Positions 25,311-33,550 of a DNA stretch of 64,000 bases are shown piece after piece. Numbering within the stretch: the first letter of the stretch is position 1; every line of letters begins with the position of its first letter. Under the pieces are notes generated by a model. The model was not told the DNA's origin. It ran no database searches and saw only the letters and a program-made list of their open reading frames with translations. The stretch spans positions 1,178,001 to 1,242,000 of the forward strand of contig NZ_FOZL01000001.1 of the NCBI RefSeq assembly GCF_900114625.1, written 5' to 3'. A program made the translations under genes and the position numbers. The stretch comes from Granulicella pectinivorans (GTDB taxonomy: Bacteria > Acidobacteriota > Terriglobia > Terriglobales > Acidobacteriaceae).

Positions 25311-26393
25311 GTGAGCGAACAAAACAGCATCCTCGTCACCGGCGGAGCGGGCTTCATCGGCTCGAACTTTATCCTCGAATGGTTTGCTGCGGGTGAAACT
25401 GCATCCGTCGTCAACCTTGACCTGCTCACCTATGCCGGCAACCCGGCCAACCTGGCCAGCCTCCAGGACAATCCCGCTTACACCCTCGTCCATGGCGACA
25501 TCTGCGACCAGGCGCTCGTCACTGAACTCTTCACCACGCACCGCCCCCGCGCGATCGTCCACTTCGCCGCCGAGAGCCACGTCGACCGCTCCATCGTGGG
25601 CCCCGAAGCTTTTCTAAGAACGAACATCGACGGCACCTTCAACCTCCTCCGCGCTGCTCGCGCCTACTACGACACTCTCGAAGGTGCCGAGAAGGAAGCC
25701 TTCCGCTTCCTCCACGTCTCGACGGACGAGGTCTACGGCACTCTCTCGCCCACCGACCCCGCCTTCCACGAGAACACTCCCTTCGCGCCCAACTCCCCCT
25801 ACGCCGCCTCGAAGGCCTCGTCCGACCACCTCGTCCGCGCCTGGCAGCACACCTACGGACTCCCCACGCTCATCACCAACTGCTCCAATAACTACGGGCC
25901 CTACCAGTTTCCGGAAAAGCTCATTCCGCTGATGATCAACAACGCTCTCAGCGGCAAGCCTTTGCCCATCTACGGCGACGGCCAGCAGGTCCGCGACTGG
26001 CTCTACGTCGGCGATCACTGCTCGGCTATCCGCACCGTCCTTGCGACGGGACGGATCGGTGAGACTTATAACGTCGGTGGCGGCAACCAGCGCGCCAACC
26101 TTGACGTGGTCGAGACCGTCTGCGGCCTCCTCGACGAGCTCCGCCCGGCGTCCCCCCACGCACCACACATCCAGCTCAAGCGCTACGTGCAGGACCGTCC
26201 CGGCCACGATCGCCGCTACGCCATCGATGCCACCAAGCTCGAGACCGAGCTGGGCTGGCGCGCTGCTGAAAGCTTCGAAACGGGCCTCCGCAAGACCATC
26301 GAGTGGTACCTCGCCAATCCCGAGTGGATCGAATCGGTCACCTCGGGCGCGTATCAGCAGTGGATCAGCAAAAACTACGGGCACCGTAGCTAA
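25311..26393 (+). CDS. rfbB: dTDP-glucose 4,6-dehydratase
   Basis: The protein has 360 residues from a GTG at 25311 with GGAG four bases upstream. It carries the NAD-binding VTGGAGFIGSNF, catalytic STDEVYG (T138, D139, E140) and YAASK (Y164, K168). HFAAESHVDRSI and NCSNNYGPYQFPEKLIPL are diagnostic of RfbB. It makes dTDP-4-keto-6-deoxyglucose, the second step to dTDP-L-rhamnose. rfbA and rfbD follow on the same strand. Confidence 0.96.
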   Translation: MSEQNSILVTGGAGFIGSNFILEWFAAGETASVVNLDLLTYAGNPANLASLQDNPAYTLVHGDICDQALVTELFTTHRPRAIVHFAAESHVDRSIVGPEAFLRTNIDGTFNLLRAARAYYDTLEGAEKEAFRFLHVSTDEVYGTLSPTDPAFHENTPFAPNSPYAASKASSDHLVRAWQHTYGLPTLITNCSNNYGPYQFPEKLIPLMINNALSGKPLPIYGDGQQVRDWLYVGDHCSAIRTVLATGRIGETYNVGGGNQRANLDVVETVCGLLDELRPASPHAPHIQLKRYVQDRPGHDRRYAIDATKLETELGWRAAESFETGLRKTIEWYLANPEWIESVTSGAYQQWISKNYGHRS

Positions 26394-26481
26394 ACCGCAA
26401 CTTAGGCAAGCAGAATGGTTTAGCCGTAATATGCTCATCGACGATCGTTGTAGCGACAACCCAACGGAAGCAGGGCGTCAC

Positions 26482-27357
26482 ATGAAGGGAATCATCCTTG
26501 CCGGGGGCTCCGGCACCCGTCTCCACCCGGTCACGCAGGCGGTTTCCAAGCAACTCCTGCCCGTCTACGACAAGCCGATGATCTACTATCCGCTTTCGGT
26601 CCTCATGCTGGCCGGCATCCGCGACATCCTCATTATCTCCACTCCCGTCGACACCCCGCGCTTCGAGCAGCTCCTGGGCGACGGCAAAAAGTGGGGCATC
26701 AGCCTCCAATACGCCGTCCAGCCCTCTCCCGACGGACTCGCCCAGGCATTTTTGATTGGCGAAGAGTTCCTCGCCGGCGAAGGCTGCTGCCTCGTCCTTG
26801 GCGACAACATCTTCTACGGCCACGACTTCGCCAAGACACTCCGCGAGGCCGGCCAGCGCGCTTCGGGAGCCACCGTCTTCGCCTACGCCGTCCAAGATCC
26901 CGAGCGCTATGGGGTTGTCGAGTTCGATGAGAACCGCAAGGCCATCTCCCTCGAAGAGAAGCCTCTCAAACCCAAGAGCCGCTACGCCGTCACCGGAATC
27001 TACTTCTACGACAAGCAGATCGTCGATGTAGCCAAGTCCATCAAGCCCAGCCCCCGCGGCGAACTCGAGATCACCGACGTGAATCGTTGGTATTTGGAGC
27101 GCGGCGAGCTCCGCACCGAGATCATGGGACGCGGCATGGCCTGGCTCGACACCGGCACCCACGACTCCCTCCTTGAAGCCTCCAACTTCATCTCCACCAT
27201 CGAGCATCGTCAGGGCCTCAAGGTCGCCTGCCCGGAGGAGATCGCCTACCGCCTCGGCTATATCGACGGCAACCAGCTTAAGACCCTGGCCGAAGCCATC
27301 AAAAAGTCCACCTACGGCCAATACCTCGCCCGCCTCATCGACGAAAAGGTCTACTAG
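26482..27357 (+). CDS. rfbA: Glucose-1-phosphate thymidylyltransferase
   Basis: The protein has 291 residues from the ATG at 26482. The frame is open far upstream in DNA overlapping rfbB. KGIILAGGSGTRLHPVT is the nucleotide-binding start, and SKQLLPVYDKPMIYYPLS and LVLGDNIFYG are classic RmlA blocks. It joins dTTP and glucose-1-phosphate to begin dTDP-L-rhamnose synthesis and is usually inhibited by the end product. It is separated from rfbD by one base after its stop. Confidence 0.96.
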   Translation: MKGIILAGGSGTRLHPVTQAVSKQLLPVYDKPMIYYPLSVLMLAGIRDILIISTPVDTPRFEQLLGDGKKWGISLQYAVQPSPDGLAQAFLIGEEFLAGEGCCLVLGDNIFYGHDFAKTLREAGQRASGATVFAYAVQDPERYGVVEFDENRKAISLEEKPLKPKSRYAVTGIYFYDKQIVDVAKSIKPSPRGELEITDVNRWYLERGELRTEIMGRGMAWLDTGTHDSLLEASNFISTIEHRQGLKVACPEEIAYRLGYIDGNQLKTLAEAIKKSTYGQYLARLIDEKVY

Positions 27358-27358
27358 C

Positions 27359-28237
27359 GTGGCTCTCGACCCAATCCGCATCCTCGTCACCGGAGCGGCC
27401 GGACAGGTAGGGGGCGAACTCCTCCAGTGCCTCGCTCCCCTCGGCGACATCCTGGCACCCTCTCGTGCCGAGCTGGACCTCGCCAATCCTGTCGCGATCG
27501 AAACCTATCTGCGCGAAACCGAGCCCCACTGGATCGTCAATCCGGCCGCTTACACCGCCGTCGATAAAGCCGAGTCCGAGCCAGAGCTCGCTCACGCCAT
27601 CAACGCCCTCGCCCCCGCGGTCATCGGTCGCGAAGCCAAAACCCTCGGCGCCAAGGTTATCCACTTCTCCACCGACTACGTCTTCACGGGGCAGGGAACC
27701 ATCCCTTGGGTCGAAAGCGACGCTACCGGCCCCCTGGGCGTCTACGGAGCCACCAAGCTTGCCGGCGAACAAGCCCTCCTCGCCACCGGAGCCGAAGCCG
27801 TCATTCTCCGCACCTCCTGGGTCTACGGAGCGACCGGCAAGAACTTCCTTCGCACCATTCTGAACCTGGCAAAGGCAAAAGAAGAGCTCCGCATCGTAGG
27901 CGACCAGCACGGCGCGCCCACCTGGTCACGCGACCTCGCGCGTCTCTCCGCCCACATCCTCCGTAGCGGCACCTTCACCCCCGGCATCTATCACGCCGCC
28001 GGATCCGGCGAGACCACCTGGGCCGGCTTTGCCGACGAGGCCGTTCGTCTCACGCAGCTTCGTCTCCCCGAAGCCAAGCTCGCCAGAATCACGCCTATCC
28101 CATCCAGCGAGTACCCCACACCCGCCGCTCGCCCCGGCAACTCCCGTCTCAACTGCACCAAACTCAAAGAAACTTACCACTACACCATGCTCGACTGGCA
28201 CGACTCCCTCGCCCAGGTGCTCGCGGAGCTCGCATGA
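27359..28237 (+). CDS. rfbD: dTDP-4-dehydrorhamnose reductase
   Basis: The protein has 292 residues from a GTG at 27359, one base after the rfbA stop. The cofactor loop is TGAAGQVGGELL. The family signature HFSTDYVFTG and the YGATKLAGE pair (Tyr, Lys) are present. It performs the last NAD(P)H-dependent reduction to dTDP-L-rhamnose. The missing third step, rfbC, lies 4.4 kb away on the other strand. The last codon overlaps a small VOC gene by four bases. Confidence 0.95.
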   Translation: MALDPIRILVTGAAGQVGGELLQCLAPLGDILAPSRAELDLANPVAIETYLRETEPHWIVNPAAYTAVDKAESEPELAHAINALAPAVIGREAKTLGAKVIHFSTDYVFTGQGTIPWVESDATGPLGVYGATKLAGEQALLATGAEAVILRTSWVYGATGKNFLRTILNLAKAKEELRIVGDQHGAPTWSRDLARLSAHILRSGTFTPGIYHAAGSGETTWAGFADEAVRLTQLRLPEAKLARITPIPSSEYPTPAARPGNSRLNCTKLKETYHYTMLDWHDSLAQVLAELA

Positions 28238-28656
28238 CCTTCGACCACATCGGCCTGGTCGTCGAAGACATCGTCGCCGGCCGTGCCTTCCTCGAAGCGA
28301 CCCTCCAGCTTAACCAGTGGACCGCCATCACCCATGACGAGGTCCTCGGCGTAAGCGTCCAGTTTGGCCGCTCGGAGACCACACCCACCATCGAGCTCAT
28401 CTCCCCGCTTGGCGCCACGAGCCCCATCACCGCCGCTCTCCGCGGCAGCAAAAGCATCCTCAATCATCTCGCCTACACGGTTGAGAACCTGGCCGAAGCA
28501 GGCCTGGATCTACGCGGCCAGGGATGCCTCCCCGCCGGCGATCCCAAGCCCGCCAGGGCGTACGGAGGAGCCCACGTTCAGTTCTGGGTCTCCCCCCTCC
28601 GCTTCCTGATTGAGCTTATCGAAGCCCCGGGCCACGCTCATCCCTTCAGCGACTAG
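28234..28656 (+). CDS. VOC-fold protein, methylmalonyl-CoA-epimerase-like, overlapping rfbD
   Basis: The protein has 140 residues. Its ATG overlaps the rfbD stop (ATGA), so it is co-translated with the rhamnose genes. It begins FDHIGLVVEDIVAGRAFLEA, like methylmalonyl-CoA epimerase. Putative metal ligands are His5 (DHIG), the Glu in TIELISPLG, the His in LNHLAYTVE and the Glu in FLIELIE, all four expected positions. In this setting it might act on a sugar or sugar acid rather than a CoA ester (inference). Its stop overlaps the opposing DoxX stop within CTAG. Confidence 0.82.
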   Translation: MTFDHIGLVVEDIVAGRAFLEATLQLNQWTAITHDEVLGVSVQFGRSETTPTIELISPLGATSPITAALRGSKSILNHLAYTVENLAEAGLDLRGQGCLPAGDPKPARAYGGAHVQFWVSPLRFLIELIEAPGHAHPFSD

Positions 28657-29027
28657 GCTCGGAAGATTCCCGCGAACGCATCCCGCTCCTTCGCGAAGAC
28701 GACAAACCACAGCACCGTAGCAAGGGCTCCCGGAATAATCCCGGCCGGCTGCATCAGTCCGTGGAACAGCAGAATATTCACGATCACGGGCCCGATCAGC
28801 GTAAGCGCCAGCGGCACATACTTGCCCACCAGAAACAAGATTCCGCACACAATCTGGATCGCAAACACCAGCACCATGTAATGCGTGCCTGCGAGCACCA
28901 TGACAAAGGTCAGCGCATCCCCCGGAGCCATCGGCGGCTGCGGAATAAAGTGCAGAAACCCGTTCAAACCAAACACCGTAAACATCACACCCAACAGAAT
29001 CCGGGCAATCAAAGCGGCAATCTTCAT
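28653..29027 (-). CDS. DoxX-family membrane protein
   Basis: The protein has 124 residues with four hydrophobic segments. The ATG at 29027 has AGGAGG four bases upstream and is preferred to the longer frame from 29090. ARILLGVMFTVFGLNGFLHF at the start and the short charged C-terminus (FAKERDAF) fit the DoxX/DoxD group, membrane proteins linked in several bacteria to redox or respiratory roles. It is divergent from a TetR regulator with an operator palindrome between them, so it is probably that regulator's target. Confidence 0.8.
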   Translation of the reverse strand: MKIAALIARILLGVMFTVFGLNGFLHFIPQPPMAPGDALTFVMVLAGTHYMVLVFAIQIVCGILFLVGKYVPLALTLIGPVIVNILLFHGLMQPAGIIPGALATVLWFVVFAKERDAFAGIFRA

Positions 29028-29042
29028 ACATCCTCCTGAACG

Positions 29043-29074
29043 ACATCTGTCGTCTACATATAAACGACAGATGT
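29043..29074. promoter_or_regulatory. Operator palindrome between doxX-like and tetR-like genes
   Basis: ACATCTGTCGT at 29043-29053 and its exact complement ACGACAGATGT at 29064-29074 form a perfect 11-base inverted repeat around CTACATATAA. It lies 16 bases upstream of the DoxX ATG and about 49 before the TetR ATG. TetR proteins bind such sites in their own divergent promoter region (established for the family). Confidence 0.75.
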
Positions 29075-29122
29075 AGCTTAAGCAACACAAGTTGCAAAAA
29101 TTGTTACCCTAAAGCGAGAGCC

Positions 29123-29692
29123 ATGCCGCCAAATTCCACCGATCCACGCATTCGCCGCACCCGCCATCTGCTCCAGCAGGCCCTCGCGAATCTCCTCGCC
29201 ACACGCGAGTTCGACAAGATCTCCATCCAGGAGATCGCCGACGCGGCGACCGTCAATCGCGTCACCTTCTACGACCACTACGCCGACAAGTTCGCGCTCC
29301 TGGACGACATGGTCGCCACCCGCTGCCACGACCTGATCACCCAGCGCGGCATCACCTTCGATTGCTCCACGGCTCTCACCGGCATCGTCCAGGCCCTCTG
29401 CGACTTCCTCACCTCGACCCCCGGCCCATCCTGTCCCTCCCAGCAGATGGAGCCCCACCTCGAGTCCGCCGTCATCCGCGTCGTCCGCACCATGCTCCTC
29501 GATGGCATCCAGCGTCATCCCGTTCCCGGCGTTGCTCCCGGTATGCTCGCCTCCACCGTTGCGTGGGCCATGTTCGGAGCCGTCAAGGAGTGGTTCTGCA
29601 CCCCCAACCACGGCCCGTCGAGTGAGATCGTCGCAACCGTCGTTCATCTCATCGATCCCCTTATGCACGTCCAGCTCCCGTCCCCCCAATAA
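29123..29692 (+). CDS. TetR-family transcriptional regulator
   Basis: The protein has 189 residues. The N-terminal helix-turn-helix spans about 10-60 with IRRTRHLLQQALANLLATRE, ISIQEIADAATVNRVTFYDHY and the typical basic/aromatic junction YADKFALL. The C-terminal half is an all-helical ligand-binding domain without a recognisable ligand family. It probably represses the divergent DoxX-like gene through the 29043-29074 palindrome. It sits inside the polysaccharide locus but has no evident link to it. Confidence 0.88.
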   Translation: MPPNSTDPRIRRTRHLLQQALANLLATREFDKISIQEIADAATVNRVTFYDHYADKFALLDDMVATRCHDLITQRGITFDCSTALTGIVQALCDFLTSTPGPSCPSQQMEPHLESAVIRVVRTMLLDGIQRHPVPGVAPGMLASTVAWAMFGAVKEWFCTPNHGPSSEIVATVVHLIDPLMHVQLPSPQ

Positions 29693-29703
29693 CCCGCAGC
29701 TTA

Positions 29704-30975
29704 TTGATATCCTTCAGGGATGACAGCACCGTTCCACCCCGGGTGTCTCCTTTGAGTTCCGCAGCCTGCACCATCGTCTCCCCCAACTATCTTGCCTACG
29801 CCCGCACGCTGGCATCGTCGTACATGGCGCACCACCCCGGCCACCGCTTCTTCGTCCTCGTCGTCGCCGATCACGCCGAGCCCTCCGTCTTCGCCTCCGA
29901 AGCCGACGTCTTCACCCCGGTTTCGCTCCATCACATCGGCCTCGAAGACGTCTATCGCGAAGCCATGAAGTACGACATCCTCGAGCTCAACACCAACGTC
30001 AAGCCGACCTTCCTCAAGCACCTCATCGGCACCTATGACCTTGAGAAGCTCGTCTATCTCGACCCCGACATCTTCGTCTACGCCCCCCTCACCCCGGTCT
30101 TCGACGCGCTCGACCATCACGACGGCGTCCTCACCCCCCACATCACCACGCCGGTCTTCGACGGCAAATCACCCTCCGAGCAGGACCACCTCTACAACGG
30201 CACCTACAACCTCGGCTTCTTCGGTGTTCGGCGGTCGCCGCAGAGCGACCGGATCCTCGCCTGGTGGGAGCAGCGCTGCCTGGAACTCGGTTTTAGCGAA
30301 GGCCGCAGCGGCCTTTTCGTCGACCAGAAGTGGATGAACCTCGCGCCTGTCTTCTTCGACGTAGGCATCCTTCCTCACCTTGGCTTGAACATGGCTTACT
30401 GGAACCTGCACGAGCGCTCTTTGACCGAAACCGCCACAGGCTATGTGGTTAACCAGACAGAGCTTCTCCGCTTCTTCCATTTCAGCGGCATCACCGTCTC
30501 CGATCCCGCGATGCTGTCCAGGAACACCGATCGCTACACGCTCGCAGACCGACCCGACCTCCATCGCCTCTTCGCCGACTACAAGGCCCACGTCAACGCC
30601 AGCCACGACCTCGCCCTTGAGGCCATCCCGTACGGCTTCGACACTTTTTCAGACGGAACCGCCCTCAACCGCCTCGCCCGCCGGATTTACTCAAAGCACC
30701 ACGCGCGCTGGACTGGGCAGAACCCCTTCGACGCTCGTGGCCCCTTCGCCGCGTTCGCCAAAAAGCTTGGCCTCGTCAAAGGGAAGGCCGCCCCGGCGAA
30801 GGCCGGATGGAGTGAGTTCAACCCCCACGACCGCCGGATCGACCTGGTTCACCGCCTCCTCAAGACCGCCCTCCGCGCCCTTGGCCCCACCCGCTACGAC
30901 ATGCTGATGCGCTACCTTGCCTTCATCTCCATCCTGCGCAATCAGAGCGTGTTTCTCGACGACAGCAAGCCATGA
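29704..30975 (+). CDS. Glycosyltransferase (GT-A/GT8-like)
   Basis: The protein has 423 residues if translation begins at the TTG at 29704. In-frame GTG at 29743 and TTG at 29752 are plausible shorter starts; no ATG is in frame near the beginning. The catalytic region has AACTIVSPNYLAYARTLASS, KLVYLDPDIFVYAPL with a DPD metal-type motif, HLYNGTYNLGFFGVRR and FVDQKWMNL, as in glycogenin/GT8-like transferases. It should add a sugar on the cytoplasmic side. It overlaps the GT9 gene by four bases. Confidence 0.83.
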   Translation: MISFRDDSTVPPRVSPLSSAACTIVSPNYLAYARTLASSYMAHHPGHRFFVLVVADHAEPSVFASEADVFTPVSLHHIGLEDVYREAMKYDILELNTNVKPTFLKHLIGTYDLEKLVYLDPDIFVYAPLTPVFDALDHHDGVLTPHITTPVFDGKSPSEQDHLYNGTYNLGFFGVRRSPQSDRILAWWEQRCLELGFSEGRSGLFVDQKWMNLAPVFFDVGILPHLGLNMAYWNLHERSLTETATGYVVNQTELLRFFHFSGITVSDPAMLSRNTDRYTLADRPDLHRLFADYKAHVNASHDLALEAIPYGFDTFSDGTALNRLARRIYSKHHARWTGQNPFDARGPFAAFAKKLGLVKGKAAPAKAGWSEFNPHDRRIDLVHRLLKTALRALGPTRYDMLMRYLAFISILRNQSVFLDDSKP

Positions 30976-32039
30976 AGTCCATCCTCATCGTCAAATTCGG
31001 CGCGATCGGCGATGTCGTCATGGCCGTCGCGGCCGTTCGCGCCTTCGCACGGCCGGCCGATACAGTGGACTGGCTTTGCGGCAAAGCCGTCGCCCCCCTT
31101 CTCGCATGCTACCCCTGGATCAACCCCATCGTCGCCGACGACAAGGCCATTTTCGGTGGCAGCGCCCCGGCCCGCGTTCGCGAGATCGCCCGCATCTGGC
31201 GTCTCCTCTCCCGCCGTCGCTACGACCTCTGCGCCACCCTCTACTACGACCCCCGCTACCGCATCCTCACCCTGCCCGTCCGCGCCGCCAGCAAGCTGCA
31301 TCTCGATAAACAGGACCGCGCACGCCGCATTCTGCCCGGTCGCCATCACTCCCGCGAAATCCTCCGCATTCTTTCCGGCCGCCCCGACGACGCCGACGAA
31401 ATCAGCATCCCGCCCGCGCGCCCCGAACATCTCCCTCCCAGTCCTCTTCCCAACCGTGCCGCGCCCATCCGCGTAGCCATCGTCCCCGCGGGCGCCAGCA
31501 ACATGCTCCGCCAGCAAACCCTTCGCCGCTGGCCGGTCGAGCTCTATGTCGAGCTCACCCGCCAGCTCCTCGCCCGCGGTTGGGAGGTCGTCCTCATCGG
31601 CGGCCCCGACGACTCCTGGGTTCAGCCGGCCTTCGCTCCGCTGGCCTGTCCCGCGCTCATCGATACCATCGGCTCCCTCACTCTGCCGCAGGTCGTCGCC
31701 GCCTTCGGCGACTCGGACGTCGCCATCTCGCACGACACCGGACCCCTTCACCTGGCAGGCATCACTCCCGTCCGGATCGTCGCACTTTTCGGCCCGACCG
31801 ACCCCGCCTCGTTCCTCCCTCGCGGCCAAAACGTCACGGCCATCTGGGGTGGAGACCATCTCTCCTGCCGCCCCTGCTACGACGGACAGGACTTCGCCCC
31901 TTGCACCAGCAACCTGTGCCTGCAGGAGATCACCCCAGCGATGGCCCTCGGTCAGATCGATGCCCTCTTCGGAGGCCCTGGCGGCCAACCGTGGCAAATT
32001 CTTCAACCCTTCAACCTGCGTGGAGTCCCATCCGAATGA
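30972..32039 (+). CDS. Glycosyltransferase family 9 (heptosyltransferase-like)
   Basis: The protein has 355 residues. ILIVKFGAIGDVVMAVAAVR is the classic GT9 start. The second domain carries VAIVPAGASNMLRQ, WEVVLIGGPDD, and SHDTGPLHLAGI near 250-262 with the conserved GPLH donor loop, then VALFGPTDPASFLP. GT9 enzymes add heptose or related sugars to LPS core. It overlaps both neighbours by ATGA, forming a tight three-gene unit with a GmhB-like phosphatase, which fits heptose transfer. Confidence 0.9.
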   Translation: MKSILIVKFGAIGDVVMAVAAVRAFARPADTVDWLCGKAVAPLLACYPWINPIVADDKAIFGGSAPARVREIARIWRLLSRRRYDLCATLYYDPRYRILTLPVRAASKLHLDKQDRARRILPGRHHSREILRILSGRPDDADEISIPPARPEHLPPSPLPNRAAPIRVAIVPAGASNMLRQQTLRRWPVELYVELTRQLLARGWEVVLIGGPDDSWVQPAFAPLACPALIDTIGSLTLPQVVAAFGDSDVAISHDTGPLHLAGITPVRIVALFGPTDPASFLPRGQNVTAIWGGDHLSCRPCYDGQDFAPCTSNLCLQEITPAMALGQIDALFGGPGGQPWQILQPFNLRGVPSE

Positions 32040-32584
32040 TCCAAAGAGCACTCTTCCTCGACCGCGACGGCGTCATCAATCACGAGATCGGCTATCTTCA
32101 CCGCGCCGAGGACGTCACCTTCGTCGAGGGCATCTTCTCCCTCTGCCGCACCGCCATGAGTCTTGGCTACCGCATCATCGTCGTCACTAACCAGGCCGGC
32201 ATCGCGCGCGGCTACTACTCGGTCGCCCAGTTCGACGGCCTCATGGACTGGATGCGCGCGCAGCTTCGCAAGGAGCATGTCGAGCTCGACGCCGTCTATT
32301 ACTGTCCGTACCATCCTGAGCACGGCCTGGGCGAGTACCGCCGCGACCATATCGACCGCAAACCTGCTCCGGGCATGCTCCTGCGCGGAGCCGCCGAGTT
32401 CGGCATCGATCTGGCCCAGTCGGTCATGATCGGCGATCGCTGCTCAGACATTGGGGCAGCGAATAACGCCGGTCTCCGTCAGGCCTTCCTCATCGCGGGC
32501 ACGGAGGAAGGCCCCTGCGAGGGCACCTACACGCCTATCGGAAGGCTGGACGAAGCCGAATCGTGGCTCAAAAGCATCGGATAG
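32036..32584 (+). CDS. gmhB: HAD phosphatase, GmhB-like (heptose-1,7-bisphosphate 7-phosphatase type)
   Basis: The protein has 182 residues from the ATG at 32036, overlapping the GT9 stop. FLDRDGVINHEIGY gives the HAD Asp nucleophile pair, VVTNQAGIARG is motif II, RKPAPGML holds the Lys, and MIGDRCSDIGAANNAG is motif IV. The loop CPYHPEHGLGEYRRDHIDRK keeps the first Cys and His of the GmhB zinc site but lacks the second cysteine pair, so zinc binding may be altered. It likely serves ADP-heptose synthesis or a similar sugar phosphate. Confidence is high for the family, lower for the substrate. Confidence 0.82.
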   Translation: MIQRALFLDRDGVINHEIGYLHRAEDVTFVEGIFSLCRTAMSLGYRIIVVTNQAGIARGYYSVAQFDGLMDWMRAQLRKEHVELDAVYYCPYHPEHGLGEYRRDHIDRKPAPGMLLRGAAEFGIDLAQSVMIGDRCSDIGAANNAGLRQAFLIAGTEEGPCEGTYTPIGRLDEAESWLKSIG

Positions 32585-32619
32585 GAACTCCATGGAATCC
32601 GTCCGGAAGGACATACGGC

Positions 32620-33180
32620 CTAAACCGGAGGCAAATCCGCCTCTAAGAACGCGGTACCCACCGCATCCTTGCCGGAAACAAGAGGAGTGATCCCCTCCAG
32701 CGGCCAGGTGATCGCCAGCGTAGCGTCATTCCAAACGATGCACCGCTCGCCGGCGGGGTGATAGAGATCGGTCGTCTTGTAAAGCACGTCAGCCGTCTCC
32801 GACACCACCAGAAACCCATGCGCGAAACCCTCCGGAATCCAGAGCATCTGACTCGCCTCGGTCAGCTCAGGTCCCTTCAGGTCGAATGCTGCCCATTTTC
32901 CAAAGTCCGGCGAGTCCTTCCGCAGATCCACGGCCACATCCCAGATGTGTCCCCGGAGTGCCCTCACCAGCTTTCCCTGCGGCTTGCCCAGTTGGTAATG
33001 CAGCCCCCGAAGTACGCCGCGTGCCGAGTGCGACTGGTTGTCCTGCACGAAATCCGTCGGTAAACCCGCACCGGCAAACGCCTGCCGGTTATAAAACTCC
33101 GCAAACCACCCACGGTCGTCCCCAAATCGCCGAGGCTCAACCAACTTCACATCCCGCAGTGCTGTTTCAATGATCTTCAC
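32620..33180 (-). CDS. rfbC: dTDP-4-dehydrorhamnose 3,5-epimerase
   Basis: The protein has 186 residues, the typical RmlC length. Key blocks are RRFGDDRGWFAEFYNRQAF, QDNQSHSARGVLRGLHYQ with the catalytic His, HIWDVAVDLRKDSPDFG with the Asp, and LWIPEGFAHGFLVVSETADVLYKTT. It completes dTDP-rhamnose synthesis with rfbA, rfbB and rfbD. It is transcribed against its neighbours and has its own promoter, and it converges with gmhB. Confidence 0.96.
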   Translation of the reverse strand: MKIIETALRDVKLVEPRRFGDDRGWFAEFYNRQAFAGAGLPTDFVQDNQSHSARGVLRGLHYQLGKPQGKLVRALRGHIWDVAVDLRKDSPDFGKWAAFDLKGPELTEASQMLWIPEGFAHGFLVVSETADVLYKTTDLYHPAGERCIVWNDATLAITWPLEGITPLVSGKDAVGTAFLEADLPPV

Positions 33181-33550
33181 CCTACCAGTCTAGCGAATAA
33201 CTTTTCCATGGCCCGAATCGGCACCTTCGTCGTCCCGGTTCTGGTTTTTTCACGCATTTTCTCGCTCCGCAGGTAGAGTATTGGGAGACATCCACACCAT
33301 AAAAGACCGGTTCGCATCCTCGGGCAGCACTTGTTCCTCTTCCTGCATCACAGTAAGCAATAAGACATGAGGGTTTCCCTTCAGAGCCTGAGGGTCAGCA
33401 ACTGTCTCTATCGTTTGAGGTTAGACTTGAAGAAGGGTACCCCTTCACGTCCGGACTCCCGCGCAATCGTTCGCAAACCGCGTATTAGGTGACAACAAGC
33501 AGGCATAACAGTCTGGCTTCGCGCACCGCGAGCCACAAGGATGCAGTGAT
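33181..33550. other. 370-base intergenic region with a long leader before the sugar-transferase gene
   Basis: This gap separates rfbC (minus) from the sugar transferase (plus), so it holds both promoters. Two small hairpins are visible near 33376-33396 (CCCTTCAG/CTGAGGG with one bulge) and 33435-33449 (GAAGGG/CCCTTC). A 41-codon open frame from the ATG at 33367 to 33492 gives a basic peptide starting MRVSLQSLRVSNCLYRLRLD. No ribosome site supports it. I see no established riboswitch. Confidence 0.4.
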
